A program made the translations under genes and the position numbers. A stretch of 5,459 nucleotides of DNA from Candidatus Altarchaeales archaeon A3 (GTDB taxonomy: Archaea > Altiarchaeota > Altiarchaeia > Altiarchaeales > Altiarchaeaceae): contig MTER01000069.1 in assembly GCA_002083985.1 (NCBI GenBank), positions 1 through 5,459 on the forward strand, given 5' to 3'. Positions within the stretch are counted from its first letter, which is position 1; each line of letters starts with the position of its first letter. Positions 1-5,459 of this stretch are shown piece by piece. A model generated the notes under the pieces. It ran no database searches. It saw only the letters and a list, made by a program, of their open reading frames with translations, and was not told the DNA's origin.

Positions 1-240
1 CTGGAGATCTACACTGACAGATAGTTTTTGAAATTTTGAAAATCTGTAACTTCTAAATAACTTGTGGGAAAATGATAAAATATATAATTTGTTTTGCATT
101 TTATATTTGTTTTTTATAAAAAATGAGCGGTACAAAATTTATTTGCCACAACTCATTGATAAGTTACACATTTTTGGCAATAATATGATTATACCTGAAA
201 GGCACAATATTTTAGTGCTTCAAAAAAATTATAATTTAAT

Positions 241-306
241 ATATCCTAAATTTAATTATTTATTTAATATCCTAAATTTAATTATTTATTTATAATTATT
301 TATTTA
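241..306. repeat. 26-bp tandem repeat, two perfect copies plus a partial third
   Basis: Positions 241-266 and 267-292 are identical 26-bp units that begin ATATCCTAAATTTAATT. The last 14 bases of the unit are repeated again at 293-306. The only G or C in a unit is the CC pair. Perfect identity suggests a recent duplication by slippage or a conserved protein-binding array. A diverged copy of the same pattern lies at 621-674 beside the pstS promoter. The function is unknown. Confidence 0.85.
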
Positions 307-332
307 TATATAACTATTCATGGATTAGTAAA

Positions 333-552
333 ATTTACCTCTAAATCCGACTTTCCGCACATTGCCTTCAAAAACAAAAAAATTTACAAATTTTTGTCAT
401 AAATTGTATTTGCTTAATAATATGTGATAAATCACTTAACAGTTAAAAAATCACGAATAACCTCCACCCTTTATTGAGCATATTCAACAAATTTTGCAAA
501 AACAATCAGGAATTAAAAAAAATTGACATGATGTGCGGAATGTAAGGTAAAT
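333..552. repeat. 220-bp segment bounded by imperfect inverted repeats (MITE-like)
   Basis: The outer arms are ATTTACCT at 333-340 and its reverse complement at 545-552. Inner arms are TTCCGCACAT at 353-362 and the exact reverse complement ATGTGCGGAA at 531-540. Outer and inner arms are separated by 12 bp on the left and 4 bp on the right, so the two ends match as one terminal repeat with an indel. There is no coding frame inside. The shape fits a small non-autonomous transposable element or the ends of a deleted insertion sequence. I do not see an obvious target-site duplication, so the transposon interpretation is inference. Confidence 0.4.
424..435. promoter_or_regulatory. Perfect palindrome GTGATAAATCAC, possible operator
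   Basis: A 5-bp dyad with a 2-bp centre (GTGAT-AA-ATCAC) stands out because its G and C bases occur in a region that is otherwise almost entirely A and T. Such dyads are typical binding sites for dimeric helix-turn-helix regulators. It lies about 280 bp before pstS and inside the inverted-repeat segment 333-552, so a role in phosphate regulation is uncertain. A single ATCAC half-site recurs near 450. Confidence 0.25.
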
Positions 553-583
553 CTTTCAAAAAAATACAAAAATCAAAAAATTT

Positions 584-605
584 ACCCATAATTTTTTGGA
601 TGGGT
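584..605. other. Hairpin with 6-bp arms
   Basis: ACCCAT at 584-589 pairs with ATGGGT at 600-605 around a 10-nt loop that contains a run of six T. It is one of the few GC-containing stems in the upstream region. The sequence AAATTTACC that leads into it also occurs at 331-339, at the left end of the inverted-repeat segment, so it may be a displaced piece of the same element. No T tract follows the second arm, so a classical terminator is not supported. Confidence 0.3.
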
Positions 606-620
606 GAGTAGTTACATTTA

Positions 621-674
621 TAGTTTAATTATTAATTTAATATTGTCCAAAATTTAATTAATTTATAATAATTT
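621..674. repeat. Diverged copy of the 26-bp tandem repeat beside the pstS promoter
   Basis: This stretch follows the same order as 247-303: TTTAATTATT, then ATTTAATAT, then a CC pair, then AAATTTAATTA, then TTTATAAT-like sequence. It differs by a few substitutions and small indels. The shared placement of the CC pair between the two AT blocks argues against a match caused only by low complexity. It may mark a duplicated control region, with the segment between the copies inserted later. That history is inference. Confidence 0.4.
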
Positions 675-713
675 AAAAATATAAAAAATATAAAATATTT
701 AAATAAAATAAAA
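640..713 (+). promoter_or_regulatory. Probable pstS promoter and leader (archaeal TATA type)
   Basis: The 74 bp before the pstS ATG are almost pure A and T, with TATA-like stretches at about 661-670 (ATTTATAATA) and 672-686 (TTTAAAAATATAAAA). The only GC-containing piece is TTGTCCAAAA at 643-652, in the place where a BRE would be expected for a TATA box at 661-670. No Shine-Dalgarno sequence precedes the ATG, so the mRNA is probably leaderless or has a short A-rich leader. I cannot choose among several overlapping TATA candidates, and no bacterial Pho box is recognisable. Confidence 0.4.
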
Positions 714-1583
714 ATGGATGCAAAAAATAAAAAAAACGGGTTTTTATGGCTTTCGGTTTTTGGGCTGATTGCAGTGCTTGTGATTTCTGGTTGCACCGAA
801 AACCCCCCGGGCGGAGTTGAAACAAAAGAATTAAGCGGGGCATTAACTGTATCCGGTTCAACAACGGTTCTTCCGATTGCACAGCAGGCAGCAGATGCTT
901 TTATGGACAAATACTCTGAAGTTAATATACAGGTAAGCGGCGGAGGGTCAGGTGTTGGAGTGCAGTCCGCAGGCACAAAAACAGCTGATATAGGGCTGTC
1001 TTCAAGGGAGTTAAAAGACAGCGAGAAAAAAGACTACCCTGATTTAGTGTCTTATCCCATAGCAAAAGACGGGATCGCAATTATCGTGAACCCGAAAAAC
1101 ACATTATCTTCTCTTACAGAGGACCAGATAAAGAAGATATATGAAGGAACGTACACAAACTGGAAGGATTTAGGCGGAAATGACCGGGAAATTGTTGTTG
1201 TTTCCAGAGACACCGCATCAGGAACAAGAGAATTTTTCTTAGAGCACATAATGAAAAAAGGAAACTTAACCAAAAAAGCACTTGAAAAGAACGCAAACGG
1301 GGCGGTACAGCAGACAGTAGCTCAGACTCCGGGGGCAATCGGATACGTCGGGCTTGGATACATTGATGCAACAGTAAAAGCGATTAAGATAGACAAAAAC
1401 GGAGTGCTTACAGAGCCAACAGTAAAAAATATTTTAGATGGAAAGTACCCTATATCAAGAGATCTTTACATGATTACAAACGGGCCTGCAGCAGGGCTGG
1501 AAAAAGAATTTATTGATTTCATAATAAGCGATGAAGGGCAAAAAATTGTGGAAAAAGAAAGATTTGTGCCTTTATTAGCTTAA
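714..1583 (+). CDS. pstS: Phosphate-binding lipoprotein PstS of the Pst ABC transporter
   Basis: This 289-residue extracytoplasmic receptor binds inorganic phosphate and delivers it to the permease encoded downstream. Residues 9-26 form a hydrophobic signal segment ending in a lipobox (I-S-G-C), so Cys27 is the likely lipid-anchored first residue of the mature protein. The phosphate-binding loops of the family are present: VSGSTTVLPIA at 46-56, GGGSGVGVQ at 76-84, ADIG with Asp92, SRELK after it, and SRDTASGTRE at 164-173, where Arg165 and Ser169-Gly170-Thr171 correspond to known ligands of PstS. GAIGYVG, also typical, lies near residue 206. The length suits the compact archaeal and Gram-positive forms, which are shorter than E. 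coli PstS. The ATG at 714 is the only start that keeps the whole signal segment; no ribosome-binding site precedes it. The gene uses mainly A-ending codons. Confidence 0.96.
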   Translation: MDAKNKKNGFLWLSVFGLIAVLVISGCTENPPGGVETKELSGALTVSGSTTVLPIAQQAADAFMDKYSEVNIQVSGGGSGVGVQSAGTKTADIGLSSRELKDSEKKDYPDLVSYPIAKDGIAIIVNPKNTLSSLTEDQIKKIYEGTYTNWKDLGGNDREIVVVSRDTASGTREFFLEHIMKKGNLTKKALEKNANGAVQQTVAQTPGAIGYVGLGYIDATVKAIKIDKNGVLTEPTVKNILDGKYPISRDLYMITNGPAAGLEKEFIDFIISDEGQKIVEKERFVPLLA

Positions 1584-1683
1584 AAAATTAAGTAAATTCA
1601 CGGGCAATACATCTTTCTTTCTTTTTATTTTATTATTTTAATTAAAGAAAACATTCTGATGCTGTAAGAAAATAAATAATGTC
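1584..1683 (+). promoter_or_regulatory. pstS-pstCA intergenic region, possible second promoter
   Basis: This 100-bp gap contains a T-rich tract followed by an AT stretch TATTATTTTAATTAAAG (about 1630-1646) that could serve as a TATA element for a start near 1665. No Shine-Dalgarno sequence is visible before the pstCA ATG at 1684, which is compatible with a short leader made from such a promoter. Read-through from pstS is equally possible. A longer gap after pstS than between the later genes is common in pst operons, where the binding protein is made in excess. Confidence 0.3.
1612..1640 (+). terminator. T-rich tract after pstS, possible partial archaeal terminator
   Basis: In these 29 bases 22 are T, with three C and four A, starting 28 nt after the pstS stop. 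Archaeal RNA polymerase terminates at U-rich runs without needing a strong hairpin, and none is seen here. Interruptions by C and A make it a weak signal, which would fit partial termination that leaves pstS transcripts more abundant than those of pstCA, pstB and phoU. This is inferred from composition alone. Confidence 0.4.
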
Positions 1684-3639
1684 ATGATAAGAAAAATTTC
1701 ATTATCTTCGGTCAATAAAAAAAGTATTGAAGAGTTCATTGTAAGAGCAATTTTGTTTATATGTGCAATAATTGCAATAATCGCTGTTTTCTCAATTCTG
1801 TTTTTTCTTCTGAAGGAAGGATACGGGATATTTCAGCAGGTTAGCTTATGGGATTTCTTATCCGGAACAGACTGGAAGCCTGAAGGCGAGCTTTATGGTA
1901 CGACTCCTTACTACGGGGCGCTTCCTTTAATTGTCGGGACGCTGTTTGTTACTCTCGGTGCGATGGTGATAGCTGTTCCTTTGAGTATCGGGAGTGCGAT
2001 ATTTATTTCGGAGATTGCTCCTCCTAAGGTTAATGCGTTTATTAAGCCTGCTGTGGAATTGCTTGCCGGGATTCCTTCGGTTGTTTTCGGGTTCTTAGGA
2101 TTAATAGTTTTAACCACATGGCTCAGGATAACTTTTGATGTTCCCACAGGCGAGAGCATGCTTGCGGGCTCTATTTTGCTGGGTGTAATGGCTCTGCCTA
2201 CGATTACAAGCATTGCTGAGGATGCGATTAGTTCGGTTCCGCGGGAGTATAAGGAAGGTTCTCTTGCTTTAGGTGCGACTAAATGGCAGACAATAAGCAG
2301 GGTTGTTGTTCCTTCAGCGATGTCAGGGATTACGGCAGCGGTAGTTCTCGGCCTTGGAAAGGTTATAGGAGAAACGATGGCAGTGATTATGGTTACTGGA
2401 AATACTGCAATAATTCCGGGTTCTGTTTTTGACGTGTTTTCTACGGTTAAGACACTTACGGGAGCAATAGCTATTGAAATGGGTGAGACTCCTATCGGCT
2501 CAAACTGGATGAACGCACTTTTCGGGCTTGGAATCATATTGATGGCAATAACTCTTTTCATAAACATTATTGCTAATTTTGTTCTTGGAAAATTAAAGGA
2601 AAAGACAACTTCAGCAGGCGTAAAAAAGAAAAGGGCAATAATATCAATCCCAAAGGAAAATATTGAAAAGATTAAAAAATATGTGCATATATTATTTGCG
2701 TTAATTGTGTTTTGTTTTTTGGTTTATTTTATAAATATTCCGGCTGCTGTTTTTATCTTCTTTGCGGCATTTTGTTTTTACATAGGGAATAAAAGAATAT
2801 CTCCTAAAAACGCCCAACGAGTTGCTTTCGGGCTTATTATCTCCTCAATGATAGTTGTGTTGTTTGTTTTGGGTTTTATATTATATTATATTGTATCAAA
2901 CGGAATAGGTGCATTAACTTTGGAGTTCCTGACAGAGCCCCCTAAAGACCTCGGAAGAGCAGGAGGAATATTTCCTGCAATAGCCGGGACATTTTATTTG
3001 ATCATCGGCGCGATTATTATAGCATTACCCGTCGGAGTGTGCGCAGCCATCTACCTGACAGAGTACAAAAAAGAGGGAAGATTAACCTCAGTAATCCGTT
3101 CTGCAGTGGAACTTTTAAACGGGACACCGTCCATCGTATTTGGTTTGTTCGGCTTTGCGTTTTTGGTTTTGTTCCTGAATTTAGGCATATCCCTGATCGC
3201 CGGGCAGATAGTTCTTGCTCTCATGGTGCTTCCTACAATAATAAGGACAACGGAGGAGGCACTTAAAACCGTCCCACAGTCAATCCGGGAGGGTAGCCTT
3301 GCTCTGGGCGCAACTAAATGGCAGACGATAAAACAGGTGGTCATGCCCCCCTCAATACCTGGGATCGTTACCGGTGCTATACTCAGCATAGGCAGGGTTT
3401 CGGGCGAAACCGCGCCAATCATGTTCACTGCTGTTGTTTTCAGCCAGAGGTTCATACCTGACTCAGTCATGGAGCCGGTTATGGCTTTGCCTTATCATTT
3501 ATTCATACTTGCAACAAGCATCCCTGGCTCGGGTAAAAATGCTGCCGGAACAGCGCTTGTTTTGCTGGTGCTTGTTGTAGCATTTTATTTGGTTGCGATA
3601 TTAATACGTAATTATTATAAAAAGCGTACAAGGTGGTAA
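1684..3639 (+). CDS. pstCA: Fused phosphate permease PstC-PstA of the Pst ABC transporter
   Basis: This 651-residue membrane protein joins both permease subunits, usually separate proteins of about 300 residues each, and forms the phosphate channel with PstB on the cytoplasmic face. The PstC half (about 1-301) has TM1 at 21-43, the family loop with W64, P66 and YG at 71-72, TM2 at 80-108, [13 protein letters not shown] at 124-136, and the ATPase-coupling loop [14 protein letters not shown] at 191-204. GLGKVIGET ends at 231. After a charged linker (302-333) come two extra hydrophobic segments (about 334-349 and 353-368). The PstA half follows with TM at 380-404, the loop [16 protein letters not shown] at 414-429, [13 protein letters not shown], a coupling loop at 536-549 identical to the first, and SIGRVSGET at 568-576. 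The frame is continuous with no sign of a broken stop. The ATG at 1684 keeps the charged N-terminus and TM1. Codon usage changes between the halves. Confidence 0.95.
   Translation: MIRKISLSSVNKKSIEEFIVRAILFICAIIAIIAVFSILFFLLKEGYGIFQQVSLWDFLSGTDWKPEGELYGTTPYYGALPLIVGTLFVTLGAMVIAVPLSIGSAIFISEIAPPKVNAFIKPAVELLAGIPSVVFGFLGLIVLTTWLRITFDVPTGESMLAGSILLGVMALPTITSIAEDAISSVPREYKEGSLALGATKWQTISRVVVPSAMSGITAAVVLGLGKVIGETMAVIMVTGNTAIIPGSVFDVFSTVKTLTGAIAIEMGETPIGSNWMNALFGLGIILMAITLFINIIANFVLGKLKEKTTSAGVKKKRAIISIPKENIEKIKKYVHILFALIVFCFLVYFINIPAAVFIFFAAFCFYIGNKRISPKNAQRVAFGLIISSMIVVLFVLGFILYYIVSNGIGALTLEFLTEPPKDLGRAGGIFPAIAGTFYLIIGAIIIALPVGVCAAIYLTEYKKEGRLTSVIRSAVELLNGTPSIVFGLFGFAFLVLFLNLGISLIAGQIVLALMVLPTIIRTTEEALKTVPQSIREGSLALGATKWQTIKQVVMPPSIPGIVTGAILSIGRVSGETAPIMFTAVVFSQRFIPDSVMEPVMALPYHLFILATSIPGSGKNAAGTALVLLVLVVAFYLVAILIRNYYKKRTRW
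3631..3636 (+). promoter_or_regulatory. Ribosome-binding site of pstB inside the end of pstCA
   Basis: AGGTGG forms the last two sense codons of pstCA and lies 5 nt before the ATG at 3642. With the following TAATC it resembles the archaeal consensus GGTGATC complementary to the 16S 3' end. It decides the pstB start: the GTG at 3633 lies inside this site and is unlikely to be used. It is the only clear Shine-Dalgarno sequence in the window and points to translational coupling of pstB to pstCA. Confidence 0.7.
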
Positions 3640-3641
3640 TC

Positions 3642-4409
3642 ATGGAAAAAAAAGATGTTAATGTTTTAGGGACAAGGGATTTAAATTTATGGTACGGGGA
3701 AAAGCATTCGCTTTTGGATATTAATATAAAATTTATGCGAAATAATGTAACTGCATTGATAGGGCCTTCGGGCTGCGGGAAGTCAACGCTTATCAGGTGC
3801 TTTAACCGCATGAATGATATTATTTTAGGCTGCAGGACTAAAGGCGAGATTATTTTCAACGGAAAAAATATTTACGGGGCTGATGCTGATGTATTTGAGA
3901 TAAGAAAAAAAATCGGCATGGTTTTCCAGAAGCCCAATCCTTTTCCTAAATCCGTATATGAAAACGTTTCTTATGGGCCTAAAATACACGGCATTGGAAA
4001 TAAAAAAGTTCTGGATGAAATAGTTGAGAGAAGTTTGAGGGCTGCTGCATTATGGGATGAAGTCAAAGACAGGCTGCAGGATTCTGCAATGAGTTTGTCA
4101 GGGGGGCAGCAACAGAGGCTGTGTATTGCAAGGGCGATTGCTGTTGAACCTGAGGTTATATTAATGGATGAACCGTGCTCTGCTCTTGATCCTATAGCTA
4201 CGGCTAAGATTGAGGAGCTGATTAACGAATTAAAGCTTAAATACACCGTGATTATAGTAACCCACAACATGCAGCAGGCAGCAAGAGTAAGCGACCATAC
4301 GGGTTTTATGTATTTGGGCAAGTTAATCGAATTCAGTGAAACAAAGGCTATATTTGAAAACCCTAAAGAAGAGTTAACTGAAAAATATATAACCGGGAGA
4401 TTCGGATAA
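3642..4409 (+). CDS. pstB: Phosphate ABC transporter ATP-binding protein PstB
   Basis: This 255-residue cytoplasmic ATPase dimerises on the coupling loops of PstCA and drives phosphate import. All nucleotide-binding motifs are intact: Walker [10 protein letters not shown] at 41-49, Q-loop with Gln96 in VFQKPNPFP, signature LSGGQ at 152-156 followed by [11 protein letters not shown], Walker B VILMDEP with Asp176 and catalytic Glu177, D-loop SALD, and the switch histidine His208 in VTHN. The combinations CFNRMND after Walker [16 protein letters not shown] and DEPCSALDP are diagnostic of PstB among ABC ATPases. The length matches the family. I chose the ATG at 3642 over a GTG three codons upstream because a strong ribosome-binding site covers that GTG. 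The gene begins 2 nt after the pstCA stop, so the two are surely co-transcribed. Confidence 0.97.
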   Translation: MEKKDVNVLGTRDLNLWYGEKHSLLDINIKFMRNNVTALIGPSGCGKSTLIRCFNRMNDIILGCRTKGEIIFNGKNIYGADADVFEIRKKIGMVFQKPNPFPKSVYENVSYGPKIHGIGNKKVLDEIVERSLRAAALWDEVKDRLQDSAMSLSGGQQQRLCIARAIAVEPEVILMDEPCSALDPIATAKIEELINELKLKYTVIIVTHNMQQAARVSDHTGFMYLGKLIEFSETKAIFENPKEELTEKYITGRFG

Positions 4410-4415
4410 CAAAAT

Positions 4416-4430
4416 CATATAATTATAAAA
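4416..4430 (+). promoter_or_regulatory. TATA-like element before phoU
   Basis: CATATAATTATAAAA lies in the 49-bp gap between pstB and phoU. With the usual archaeal spacing of about 25 nt, transcription would begin near 4448, roughly 10 nt before the phoU ATG, which has no Shine-Dalgarno sequence. The element could therefore give phoU its own nearly leaderless transcript in addition to read-through from pstB. Low-complexity AT DNA makes chance matches easy. Confidence 0.3.
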
Positions 4431-4458
4431 CACACAAAACAATAAAATAAAGAACAAG

Positions 4459-5112
4459 ATGGCAAGAAGTGCGCTTGATAGGGAAATTTCAAGGATTAAG
4501 AGGGATTTAGGGTCTATGAGTGAGCTTGTGCAGAAGGCTTTAAATGATGCTATGGTTGCATTGAGAACCCGTGACTTAGAACTTTCTCAGAAGGTGATTG
4601 ACCTGGATAATGAAGAAATTGACGTCCTTTACAAGGAAATAGAGGAAAGATGCATACAGTGTATAGCGCTTCATCAGCCTGTTGCCGGTGATCTGAGGTT
4701 TATAAGCACTGTCATAAATGTTGCTGTGGACGTTGAGAGGATCGGGGATTACGCTAAGGATATTGCGAGGATTGTTCCTTTTATAGTGGACGAGAAACCT
4801 TCTGACGCTGAAAAAATACTTCAGGAGATGGGGGGTATTGTAAAGATAATGGTGAGGGATTCAATAGATTCTTTCATCAATAAGGACAAAGAAATGTTTC
4901 CTCATGTTGTATCTGATGAAGAAAAGGTTGACGCACTTTACGGAAGCATATTTCCGAAACTGAAAGAAACGGCTGAATCAAAAAACTGCAATATATCTCT
5001 GTCTTTGAATCTTCTGCTTGTCGGAAGATGCCTTGAAAGAAGCGGGGATCATGCAATTAACGTATCTAGGAGGGCTATGTATGTAATCAGGGGAGTGTGG
5101 GAATACCTGTGA
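4459..5112 (+). CDS. phoU: Phosphate transport system regulator PhoU
   Basis: This 217-residue cytoplasmic protein is built from two PhoU repeats, each a three-helix bundle (about 1-105 and 115-215). Each repeat ends in the metal-binding E-xxx-D motif of the family: ERIGDYAKDIA with Glu93 and Asp97, and ERSGDHAINV with Glu193 and Asp197, exactly 100 residues apart. HQPVAGDLRFI at 72-82, another PhoU hallmark, is present. No signal peptide or membrane segment is seen. In bacteria PhoU restrains Pst transport and signals phosphate sufficiency to a PhoR kinase; no kinase or response regulator lies here, so a direct effect on the transporter is the more likely role in this organism (inference). 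It is last in the cluster, 49 bp after pstB, and the length is normal for the family. The ATG is chosen because the protein aligns with PhoU from its first residues. Confidence 0.95.
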   Translation: MARSALDREISRIKRDLGSMSELVQKALNDAMVALRTRDLELSQKVIDLDNEEIDVLYKEIEERCIQCIALHQPVAGDLRFISTVINVAVDVERIGDYAKDIARIVPFIVDEKPSDAEKILQEMGGIVKIMVRDSIDSFINKDKEMFPHVVSDEEKVDALYGSIFPKLKETAESKNCNISLSLNLLLVGRCLERSGDHAINVSRRAMYVIRGVWEYL

Positions 5113-5193
5113 TGTTCCGGGGTATTATTAAATCTTTTCAGGGGCAGAGTTAAATTAAGGTCAGGATTGAAAAAAATTGGCTCATATTTTTAA

Positions 5194-5362
5194 TGGAGTG
5201 ATGCACTTAAAAGTATGTGGAAAGTTTCAAAAATTGCTGATTTTTTAGGTATTGTAAAAAGTACAAAAAATTAATGATAGTATTGATGACTATTTCAATA
5301 TAATTATGAGGTTGTAATCTTATATTGAAAAAGAATTGAAAGAGGTTTGCATAAGATTCTAA
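5194..5362 (+). pseudogene. Possible remnant of a helix-turn-helix gene (transposase-like)
   Basis: In the frame starting at 5194 the translation includes MWKVSKIADFLGIVKST (from the ATG at 5215), which has the spacing of a helix-turn-helix (K-IA--LGI--ST), before three stops in a row at 5272-5280. One frame over, from about 5261, the translation continues as VQKINDSIDDYFNIIMRL, meets a single TAA at 5315-5317, and continues SYIEKELKEVCIRF to the stop at 5360-5362. Joined across one frameshift and one stop, these pieces read like the start of a DNA-binding protein such as a transposase. No ribosome-binding site is present. The match rests on a short motif in AT-rich DNA, so confidence is low; the opposite-strand frame is the rival reading. 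Confidence 0.22.
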
Positions 5363-5459
5363 ATTACACTTAGGGGCTGTAAAAAAATAACTTGAACAAC
5401 TTTTATTTTGTTGGACATATTGTATAGTTCCATTTGGGATATTTTTTATGATAGTGTAT
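5207..5459 (-). CDS. Minus-strand open frame leaving the right edge, partial, unidentified
   Basis: Read on the minus strand in the register that ends with a TAA at 5209-5207, there is no stop for 83 codons up to the window edge, where the frame is still open. In DNA this rich in A and T such a run is uncommon by chance, so it could be the C-terminal part of a gene facing phoU. The translation ends in LKNQQFLKLSTYF and is rich in F, N, Q, Y and I. I recognise no domain, and the composition may simply reflect the DNA. If real, it would make phoU and this gene convergent. Confidence 0.18.
   Translation of the reverse strand, partial: YTIIKNIPNGTIQYVQQNKSCSSYFFTAPKCNLESYANLFQFFFNIRLQPHNYIEIVINTIINFLYFLQYLKNQQFLKLSTYF
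5293..5330. repeat. 11-bp perfect inverted repeat
   Basis: TTTCAATATAA at 5293-5303 is the exact reverse complement of TTATATTGAAA at 5320-5330, with a 16-nt loop. As RNA it would be a weak AT hairpin about 180 nt after phoU. It has no following T tract, so it is not a clear terminator on either strand; an operator or a remnant of a mobile element is possible. Confidence 0.5.

Larger units (their letters stand above)
1..713. other. AT-rich upstream region without a convincing gene
   Basis: About 700 bp before pstS contain no gene I can recognise. A frame at 62-295 (+) is open for 77 codons from a TTG, but its product is dominated by I, L, N, K, Y and F as expected for AT-rich DNA, its end runs through a tandem repeat whose 26-bp period is not a multiple of three, and I see no ribosome-binding site or family motif. 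A 6-bp inverted repeat (17-22 and 42-47) lies near the left edge. The region is better described as a repeat-bearing intergenic stretch, possibly with a decayed mobile element in it; the individual elements are listed separately. Confidence 0.6.
5113..5459. other. AT-rich region after phoU without an intact gene
   Basis: These 347 bp follow the phoU stop. No strong terminator is visible; the nearest candidate is a short T run at 5187-5191. The stretch holds broken plus-strand reading frames that resemble a helix-turn-helix remnant, an 11-bp inverted repeat at 5293-5330, and a minus-strand frame that is open from 5207 to the window edge. The last two readings conflict, and neither can be confirmed here. 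Confidence 0.5.

Noticed and set aside
1..24. Seven-codon tail (LEIYTDR, stop at 22-24) as the end of an upstream plus-strand gene
   Set aside because: Seven codons to a stop occur in any frame by chance; nothing shows that it is coding.
1..99. Minus-strand frame with an ATG at 99 that runs off the left edge, as a divergent gene
   Set aside because: Only 33 codons are visible, which is not unusual by chance, the translation has no recognisable motif, and no ribosome-binding site precedes the ATG.
241..306. Tandem repeat as a CRISPR array
   Set aside because: The 26-bp units abut directly with no spacers, and no cas genes are present.
378..395. AAAAATTT / AAATTTTT inverted repeat as a hairpin
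   Set aside because: The loop is only 2 nt and the arms are A and T runs, which are expected often in this region.
523..528. TTGACA as a bacterial -35 box
   Set aside because: No TATAAT-like hexamer lies 16-18 nt downstream, and the window looks archaeal.
1911..2567. 218-codon minus-strand frame opposite the PstC half
   Set aside because: It is a shadow of pstCA caused by codon bias; the plus-strand product has clear family motifs and the minus-strand product has none.
3633..3641. GTG at 3633 as the pstB start
   Set aside because: The GTG is part of the ribosome-binding site that serves the ATG at 3642.

Overview
The window carries a complete high-affinity phosphate uptake locus on the + strand: a phosphate-binding lipoprotein (pstS), a single gene for a fused PstC-PstA permease (pstCA), the ATPase (pstB) and the regulator phoU. 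AT-rich DNA without a convincing gene lies on both sides (about 1-713 and 5113-5459). The most likely source is an archaeon, perhaps a euryarchaeote or methanogen-like lineage. The reasons are heavy use of ATA for isoleucine and AGA/AGG for arginine, very AT-rich TATA-like leaders with no Shine-Dalgarno sequence before three of the four genes, T-rich tracts between genes, and one strong ribosome-binding site of the GGTGATC type before pstB. This is inference, and no taxonomic marker is present.

Layout. Positions 1-713 are extremely AT-rich and hold a 26-bp tandem repeat (241-306), a 220-bp inverted-repeat-bounded segment that resembles a MITE or a decayed insertion (333-552), a short perfect palindrome (424-435), a hairpin (584-605) and a diverged copy of the tandem repeat (621-674) that runs into the presumed pstS promoter. 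pstS (714-1583) is followed by a 100-bp gap with a T-rich tract, then pstCA (1684-3639). pstB (3642-4409) begins 2 nt after the pstCA stop and its ribosome-binding site lies within the last pstCA codons. A 49-bp AT-rich gap with a TATA-like element precedes phoU (4459-5112). The final 347 bp hold an 11-bp inverted repeat, broken reading frames resembling a helix-turn-helix remnant, and a competing minus-strand open frame that leaves the window.

How it works. PstS captures phosphate outside the membrane and delivers it to the PstCA channel, and two PstB subunits power import by ATP hydrolysis. PhoU probably damps transporter activity when phosphate is sufficient. The T-rich tract after pstS and the separate TATA-like element before phoU suggest that the four genes are not made in equal amounts.

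No undescribed system is evident. The most notable points are the PstC-PstA fusion with two extra membrane segments at the junction, the change of codon usage inside that gene, and the repeat-rich upstream region.
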